Positions 57,695-64,000 of a stretch of 64,000 bases of DNA are shown here, piece by piece (the stretch's first letter is position 1; each line of letters begins with the position of its first letter). The stretch lies in NCBI GenBank assembly GCA_025200525.1, contig CM045767.1:4971437-5035436 (forward strand). Reading direction: 5' to 3'. Both the position numbers and the translations under genes were made by a program. This stretch comes from Camellia lanceoleosa (lineage: Eukaryota; Streptophyta; Magnoliopsida; Ericales; Theaceae). The notes beneath the pieces were generated by a model. That model did not search any database. It was not told the DNA's origin and saw only the letters and a list, made by a program, of their open reading frames with translations.

Positions 57695-59675
57695 TGATAC
57701 ATATATGTATGTATGTATATAGATAAGAAAATTTGAGTGATCTTTGGTTTGTGTTCGTCAATGTTGTTATAGTTCTTTATTTTGTGATAGATTTTGTTTA
57801 TTTGATACTTATTTTGTGATTTTTGTATGTGATATAGTGTAATGATTTTAATTTTGTTTGTTGTATAGTGTAATGTGTTTTGCATTTGTAGTTTGGAATT
57901 GTGAATTCGAAAGTTTTGATACTGATATGTTGTAACTGTATAATTTTGCAGTTTGGGAATTGTGAACAATTGTTTGTTGATTTGTGATTTGTAATATGGA
58001 GGAATGTTTCATGTTAATGTGCAAACACAGTAAGTCTTGTGCTACTATTAAGATTAGTGAGTGATGTAGTTATCATGAATTGTTAAGAAAATATATGTGA
58101 AGTTCAAGGATTGAGTGTTGGTAATTGTTGTCTGTTTTTCTCTATTCTTAGATATTCTAATTGTATTGCTGAATGTAATGATGATTTGGGGAATATGATG
58201 TCAATGGTAGCTTCTAGTGGTTTTCATGTTGTTGATATTGTTGTGGGTGATAGGAGAATTGTGGAGGTTGATGATAATTCTTGTAGGATTGATTCTGTAA
58301 TTTGTGAGAGTTCTTTGATTAACGATTGTGATGATTTTAGTGGTTTGTTGCCTAGTTTTTATCCAGAATTAGAGAGAGTTTTGTTGTCTGCTAGTTGGAA
58401 GGGGGATTATACATAATGTTAGTCAAGAATTTGACAATGGAGTGCCGGCGTTCCGCATTGCATTGGCTAAATATGCAGTTGAGTGTGGTTTTGCAGTAAA
58501 TTATTTGAAAAATGATGCAACAAGAGTAACTACTGAATGTATGATAAAGTTGTTTATAAGTTGTAAATGGTTTGTGCATGGAAGGGTGTTGATAAATTCC
58601 AGTATTTTTTTTATTATGAAGTTAGATAATGTGCATACTTGTGGGGTTGTTGCTTGTAGATCTTGTAGCAAAATAGTTGGTTCTAGAGTTATCTTTGATA
58701 TTGTGCATAATGATATTAGTGATAATCCGTTGACTTGTTCTATTAAAGTTTAAAAAAAAAAAGTTGAAGAAGCAGTATGGTATAAATGTTTCTTATCGAG
58801 TTGCACGGTTAGGAGTTGATAAGGTAAGAGGTAAGTTGTTTGGTGATTTTGCATCTTCTTTTGACCAACTTCAATAGTACCTTGAAACGAGTATGAGAAC
58901 GAATCCAGGAAGTGTGTTTGAATTAGATGTGGATGAAAGTAGTGGGCGTTTTTCGGAGGTTATTTGTGGCATTTCATGGATGTTTGTATGGCAATCAATT
59001 TTGTCGTCTGTTGTTATTTGTTGATGGTACATTGTTGAAAGGGCGTTACTGTCAGGACCCCAACCCGCCCTCATGGGTTAAGGACATGACCGGCCAGTAA
59101 TCCTGTGATTACCTACGGCTTCAAACCAAAACGGACATAACTCGTCAGAGTAAAGGGGCCAAACGGAAGCAAAAATTTAAAACTTTGTCCATAGAGCGGT
59201 GCTTATATGCACAACAAACAAACCATACTCATATGCGTTAATAACCCACATCAAAAGTATAGTAGCATAAACTTCTTTACAACAGGATCATCAAACTGAG
59301 CCAACCCATATCAGACTACATACAAATGTACACAAAACCCTTGCCAATAAAACAACATATAATTACATAACAAAAGGCAAGGACGGGTCTCGCACGTGAG
59401 ACACGAGGGCTGACTCTCCAAAATCTGGGTTGTTCTACACATGCTTCACTGGGGCTGGGTCTGGACCTCTCTTGGCTCACCTACAAAGACATGAATGAGC
59501 GTGAGCGATAGCCCAGTGAATAATATCAATTACAGAATTTATGCGACAAGACGTAAAACAACGTTTTCCAAACGGCCTTGGGCCCAATTCATTTCTATAG
59601 TTAATATATATAAGGGTAATTTAAATCATAGTTCTGCACACACTGGCCTATTACTCATTCAACTTTACATTCACT

Positions 59676-60003
59676 ACGACACGGCCTTCGGCCCATTTGA
59701 TTATGTCAAAACGGCCTCTGGCCCAATCATTTATTTCAAAACGGCCTTTGGCCCACTTATTCATTTCAAAACGGCCTTTGGCCCACTTATTCATTTCAAA
59801 ACAGCCTTTGGCCCACTCATTCATGTCAGAACAGCCTTCGGCCCATACATTCGTATCAAAACGACCTTTGGTCCATTCATGTTCATCAAAACGACCTCTG
59901 GTCCGTTTATGTTTAACAAAATGACCTTTGGTCCAATCATGTTTAACAAAACGACCTTGGGTCCATTTATGCTTATCAAAACGACCTTGGGTCCATTTAT
60001 GCA
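59676..60003. repeat. 30-bp minisatellite in solo LTR 4 (11 units)
   Basis: Units read AAAACGGCCTTTGGCCCA plus 12 bp (CTTATTCATTTC type), the last ones CGACCTTGGGTCCA. Each has a GGCC-x-x-x-GGCC or GACC-x-x-x-GGTC inverted core. The open frames on both strands here (up to 170 codons) come from the 30-bp period and are not genes. Confidence 0.92.
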
Positions 60004-60339
60004 TTAATATCTGACTTACGTCCACAATCCCAATTAGCAATTTATAAAGCTTAAAAGGGAGTAAACAATTGGACATTTACAAGCATTCAAATATCGATAT
60101 TACTCACAGTGATCGGCTTGTGGATTTGCCCTGAAGCTTGACCCTACACATTTCATGAACACAAAAGGGTCATTAACAGTTCAATCCGTTCTTTAATTCA
60201 CATATTCCTCTTTAGGCTTTGTTATTATCTCATCAACTCATTTACAATGCTTAACATATGCCTAAGAGTGCTTACAAATGAAAGAGAATGGAAAAATATA
60301 ACACAGTATGCATTTAGAATTTTCAGAAAACAGGGTCCC

Positions 60340-60535
60340 CGCTTGAGCGTCAACTTCCCTGCTCGAGCGGACCCTAAGGCCTGCAAAAGTACTGGTTACA
60401 TGAAAAATACGCTCGAGCGTGTAATAGGCGCCGGCGGAAGGCTCGTTTACAAAACTCCCGCCGGCGACATCCAACTCGCAAAAAGTCTTTGGAGCACGAC
60501 GATTTTCCGCCGGCGAGAGGTTCTCCGCCGAAGCG
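60340..60535. repeat. palindrome cluster in solo LTR 4 with two core types
   Basis: The first type starts at 60340 (CGCTTGAGCG), 60360 (TGCTCGAGCG) and 60410 (CGCTCGAGCG), spacings 20 and 50. Then the core changes to the 8-bp palindrome CGCCGGCG, at 60429, 60459 and 60508, and a mixed CGCCGAAGCG at 60526. Centre-to-centre distances in the second part are 18, 30, 49 and 19 bp. Confidence 0.88.
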
Positions 60536-62560
60536 GACCTCAAAATTCTGGAAAATCCAGATTGTGTTCTCGAGCTTCATCTCGACATTCAAAGGCTCTA
60601 AATGCATGATTTCGGTCCAAACTTCACATAGTCATGTACTAACATGGTACAAACATAGAATTACAACATATTGAAGCTCAATTTCATAATTTATCTACAT
60701 GCATGGTTCATTTTCCACCAAACTCATTACCAATGTACCCATTTCATGCATTCAAAGCTTCTACTTCCATGGATTGTACATGCATGTGACATATAACCTT
60801 CATTCCCATCTCATATGATGAAAAGATGGTCAAATGTATGGATTTCAACCAAAATTGCAACATGAGTCACGTAATTCAAGCTCAAATATGCAAATCCAAA
60901 ACACTACATGCATGCATGCATATATAGTCTTCAAATTCATCAAAACCAACTCCTTTCATGTCCTAGATCACAAATTAATCTTCAATTCACAAAATCACAA
61001 CCCAAATTCATGAGTTACGGGTTGGTTACTCACCTAGGAGCTTTAAACTTCCAAACTCTAGTCAATTCTTGAGTTAAATCTTCAAATTCCCAAGCTAGAG
61101 CCAAAAATTGCCCAAGTCTCTTCCTTTCTCTCTCTATAGCCGGCCTTCACACCCTCTCAAATGTATTTCTCAGATTTTGAAGTCAAAAGGAACAAATGAG
61201 GGTGTATATGACCCTTATATGGCTCCACTAAACCATATATAAAAATAATAAATAAATGAGCACTTAATTCATTAATTTAATCGATTTAATCTAACCCGAA
61301 TCAATTTTCAATTAAATTTCACCGTAGGCTCTAAAAATTATGCCAACTACAATGGCGTAATCAATTTCGGGTTCTATGGCCGATAAGGCCCTCAATTTAA
61401 TTCCCGAAGTGGATGATTCAAATAGATTTTCCTACGGTGAACAGATAGAGTTCCAAAACCACATATATCCACGTAATGGCACATAAAATCATATCAAAAC
61501 ATATAATCACATACATATTAGGGACCAGTTAACATAATACAGAACAGGGGTATCACAGTTACAAGGGGTATTTGCTTGCAGCAACATCAAAGGATGGTAA
61601 TCAAGGTATATATTTATTTGTAGTTTGTATAGTTTTGATTTGTCAATGTGTTTTGATAGTCGGTGGATTTTGGTTTCTGTTATTGTATTGTGAGTTTGTT
61701 AATTTTTGCAGTTTCATGTTATTTTGTTTTCAGGCCTATTTCCTTTGGCTTTTACGATTATTGATGCTGAAAATCAAGATAATTGGATGCAGTTTTTAAG
61801 TCAGTTGTTGAAAGTTGTTTGTTCAGTTTGGAGATTTACTTTTGTGTCCGACCGTCAACACGAATTGCTAGACACTCTTTCCGTAGTTTTTCCCAATGTA
61901 CATCATGCATATTGCTTGAACCATTTGAAGAGAAGTTTGATTGAAAAATTGGTGGGACTTCATACTAACTATAAGCTAACTTTGATGAAAATATTAGTTA
62001 AATGTGCTTATGCGCCAACTGTTACTTGTTTCCAACATTATATGGAGAAATTGAGGTGTATTACTAGAAATGGTAGAGTTGATAGTATGTTGGATGGTTT
62101 GTAAAATGATAAATGGGCGAATGCATTTTTTAGAGGGAAACAATATGGTGAGATGTCATCTAATGCTGCCAAATCTTACAATAATTGGATTGGTGGGGCT
62201 CGTGAGTTACCTATTACTTATATGGTTGATATGATTAGGGTTCAAATCATGACTCAGTTGTCTAATAAGAGAGTTGAATCTAAAAGATGGACTACTAAAT
62301 TGTGTTCAGTTTTGGGAAAAAAGTTGGTGGACTCTTTGAAGCTAGCTAAGTCTTGGGATGTAATTGTTGCTAGTGATACTGTGCTTGAAGTTCATTCTTC
62401 TATTTCTTTTTAGATTGATATTGGTAGACGGACTTGTTCTTGCCATGAATGGCAATTGAATGGTTTTCTTTGTTGTCATGTTACGCATGCTTTGCTTAGT
62501 AGTGGTAGAGATGTGTATGATTTCATTGATCATTTTTTCTCGTGTGAATTGTTTTAGAGA

Positions 62561-63071
62561 GTCGTACAAGGAATATGTTTATCCAGTGCCTTCAAGTGAG
62601 AAATTTGACTTTGATGGTGCCGAAAGTTCGATTATCAAACCTCCTATAACGAAGAATTAGCCCGGGCATAACAAGAAGATGAGGATACCTTCTATGGGTG
62701 AGAATGTGAAGCAGCTTAAATGTGGGAGGTGCTTGAAATATGAGAATCATAATAAGAAGACAGGCAATGGCGCTATTTGAGGTGATAGTCTATTCTTTAG
62801 ATTTGTATTTGAAGTTGAGAAATTATGACAATGAAATGTGATACTTGGTATTATGGTAGTAATGAATAAAGTTGGTTGTATTCTTTTTTCTTTTTCGATG
62901 TTTTCTTTAGTTATTGAAGTTGTTTTGTAATAGTTTTTTTTTTTTTTTTTCTTTTTATTTTTGGTTTGTGGAATTGGTTGGTTTTATTTTTTGGAATGCT
63001 GATAAAGTTTTTGAAAATTTCTTATTGAAACTGTATAATCTTACAGTTTTACTACATGATGTATTTATTTA
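62561..63071. other. 3' flank of the MULE transposase
   Basis: A short remaining C-terminal stretch (YPVPSSEKFDFDGAESSIIK, to about 62660) and a basic part (KKMRIPSMGEN) may belong to the transposase tail, followed by T-rich DNA (62930-62990) and GAAACTGTATAATC at 63027. Confidence 0.45.
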
Positions 63072-63930
63072 GGTAGCGTTTGGTAACGTTTACATTTTTT
63101 TGCTTATGTTTACAAAAATTTTATAAACTGGTTTTTGTTTATTTTTAGAAAAACATAAATTACAAACGCGTTTGGTTTAAACAAAATGTTTAAAAAACTT
63201 TAGAAACATAAACTAAAAAATATGTTTGTTCAAGCCTAAAATATTTATATTTATATTTATTATTTATGACAATGGGATCACACACATTATAATTGAAAAA
63301 AAATTAATTAAAAAAATTATTTGAAAAAAAAAGAAAAAAATTAATGAAAAAATAATTGAAAAAAAAGATTAATTGAAAAAAAAAATTATTTGAAAAAAAA
63401 ATTATTGAAAAAAAATTAATAGAAAAAAAAATTATTTGAAAAAATAATTAATTGAAAAAAAATTAATTGAAAAAAATTTATTTGAAAAAAAAAAAAATGA
63501 AAACTGAAAACGTAAATTCATTTTTTGAGTTTACGTTTTTTCCTCAAATTTATAAACTGAGACAATCATTTATAAACCAAAAAAAATTATCAAACAAGTT
63601 TTTATGATATTTTTTAAAATTTTTGTAAATATAAACTGAAAATGAAATGGTTACCAAACAGACCCTAATGTTTCGTAGTGACAAAACTATATACTTTTGT
63701 ATTTTCATTTACAATTTTGAAATGTAATTCATCTATTTGTTTGAGTCATGAAATTAGATAATTTTGTAATTTCAAGAATTATGTAGAAAATACATATTAT
63801 AATGCGTTTCACGATAATGAAATTGCACAGTTGTGTAACTTAATTTTTGTTTAAGTGATGAAACTGTATACTTTTGCATTTTTAAGAATTATTAGAAACA
63901 ATCTCATGAAACTGCATAATTTTGCAGTTT
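63027..63930. repeat. dispersed GAAACTGYATAATTTTGCAGTTT repeats flanking the MULE
   Basis: A 21-23 bp motif occurs at 63027-63048 and 63908-63930, with looser copies at about 63690, 63750 and 63850. A related copy (AACTGTATAATTTTGCAGTTT) lies at 57934-57954, on the other side of the transposase. They may be subterminal repeats of the MULE. Confidence 0.55.
63072..63665. mobile_element. Tourist-like MITE (594 bp)
   Basis: The left end GGTAGCGTTTGGTAACG and the right end GGTTACCAAACAGACCC are inverted repeats of the GTTTGGTAAC type. The interior is A-rich with repeated TTAATTGAAAAAAA phrases (63290-63500). TTA precedes and TAA follows it, the kind of target PIF/Harbinger elements use, though the two are not direct copies. 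Confidence 0.65.
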
Positions 63931-64000
63931 TAAGAATTATTAGAAACAACTTATTCTGTATGAATTTATATACAACCACAAACGTGACGACAATAATAAT
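63666..64000. other. AT-rich end of the window
   Basis: It holds the repeated phrase AAGAATTATTAGAAACAA (63887, 63932) and GAAACTGCATAATTTTGCAG. No gene was seen. Confidence 0.5.

Larger units (their letters stand above)
59050..61557 (-). mobile_element. solo LTR 4 of the long-LTR family, inside the MULE transposase
   Basis: On the minus strand it begins TGTGATACCCCTGTTC and ends GGGTTGGGGTCCTGACA. It is flanked by a perfect GTTAC duplication (59045-59049, 61558-61562). Removing one copy rejoins GRY-KGYLLAA of the transposase. It shares the GGCCTTATCGGC phrase (61379-61390, complement) with solo LTRs 1 and 2. It contains a palindrome cluster (60340-60535) and an 11-unit minisatellite (59676-60003). 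Confidence 0.93.
57994..62560 (+). pseudogene. Mutator-like (MULE) transposase gene, decayed and split by a solo LTR
   Basis: In order: an acidic N-terminal part (58111-58416), the MULE DNA-binding domain (AFRIALAKYAVECGFAVNYL and the CSKIVGSR area; 58419-58750), the head of the MULE transposase domain (LLLFVDGTLLKGRY, first catalytic Asp, at 59000-59049), the solo LTR, then YKGYLLAATSKDGNQ (61558 on). After a likely intron (61605-61731) come FPLAFTIIDAENQDNWMQF, FVSDRQHELL (second Asp), HHAYCLNHLKRSL, an E in GEMSSNAAKSYNNW (third acidic residue), and a SWIM-type zinc finger (CSCHEWQLNGFLCCHVTHAL, about 62434-62490). Frameshifts (about 58410, 58750), stops (58876, 62102, 62411) and the insertion make it non-functional. 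Terminal inverted repeats were not identified. Confidence 0.88.

Noticed and set aside
59495..60076. Open frames of 170 (+) and 141 (-) codons with a repeated TAFGPLIHFK-type protein
   Set aside because: They read through a 30-bp minisatellite, whose length is a multiple of three, inside solo LTR 4. Both strands are open for the same reason.
60247..60609. 120-codon frame overlapping the palindromes of solo LTR 4
   Set aside because: It lies wholly inside the LTR, and no homologous frame is kept in the related LTRs.

Overview
The window is a piece of a eudicot, probably woody, nuclear genome. It is AT-rich, its genes are split by introns, it carries plant transcription-factor and zinc-finger genes, and well over half of it is decayed or nested transposable elements. 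No rRNA, tRNA, organellar, bacterial or CRISPR sequence was seen. The species cannot be fixed from the sequence alone.

Layout. 1-121: last 39 codons of an unidentified gene. 720-6329: decayed Sirevirus-like Ty1/copia element on the minus strand with its 5' LTR. 6605-9140: 5'-truncated RTE-clade LINE (minus). 9879-10215: receptor-like-kinase relic. 11122-24393: a three-level nest. A fold-back element with tandem-repeat arms was split by a complete Sirevirus (12449-23964, 5-bp target duplication), which was in turn split by a 2.4-kb solo LTR (16932-19310, target duplication AGGTG). 24747-25623: solo LTR of a second copia family. 25751-28319: second member of the long solo-LTR family. 28320-31120: anonymous AT-rich DNA with short tandem repeats. 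31121-40353: minus-strand copia element with both LTRs, keeping RT and RNase H but lacking recognisable gag and integrase, and split by a third long solo LTR (36146-39058). 40354-46195: AT-rich DNA with MITEs, a SINE and a truncated gene head.

The right-hand third is genic. 47538-51073 (+) is an SBP-box transcription factor of the SPL2/10/11 type: four coding exons, 463 aa, with a complete miR156/157 target site in the last exon. 53530-57072 (-) is a ten-exon gene for a 278-aa protein with three RanBP2-type zinc fingers, closely resembling Arabidopsis AT1G67325 as I remember it. The two genes converge (tail to tail). 57994-62560 is a decayed Mutator-like transposase gene, split at its first catalytic motif by a fourth long solo LTR (59050-61557).

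The strongest candidate for something undescribed lies in the four long solo LTRs (16932-19310, 25751-28319, 36146-39058, 59050-61557). Each has, about 1.0-1.3 kb from its 5' end, a cluster of 10-bp palindromes (consensus CGCTCGAGCG) arranged in pairs whose starts are almost always exactly 20 bp apart. In the fourth LTR several copies have a different core, CGCCGGCG, that is still a perfect palindrome at similar spacing. Dyad symmetry and helical phasing therefore look conserved rather than the letters alone, which suggests a protein-dimer binding array or an RNA dimerisation signal. Two of these LTRs also carry clear, unrelated minisatellites downstream, and a third a degenerate one.
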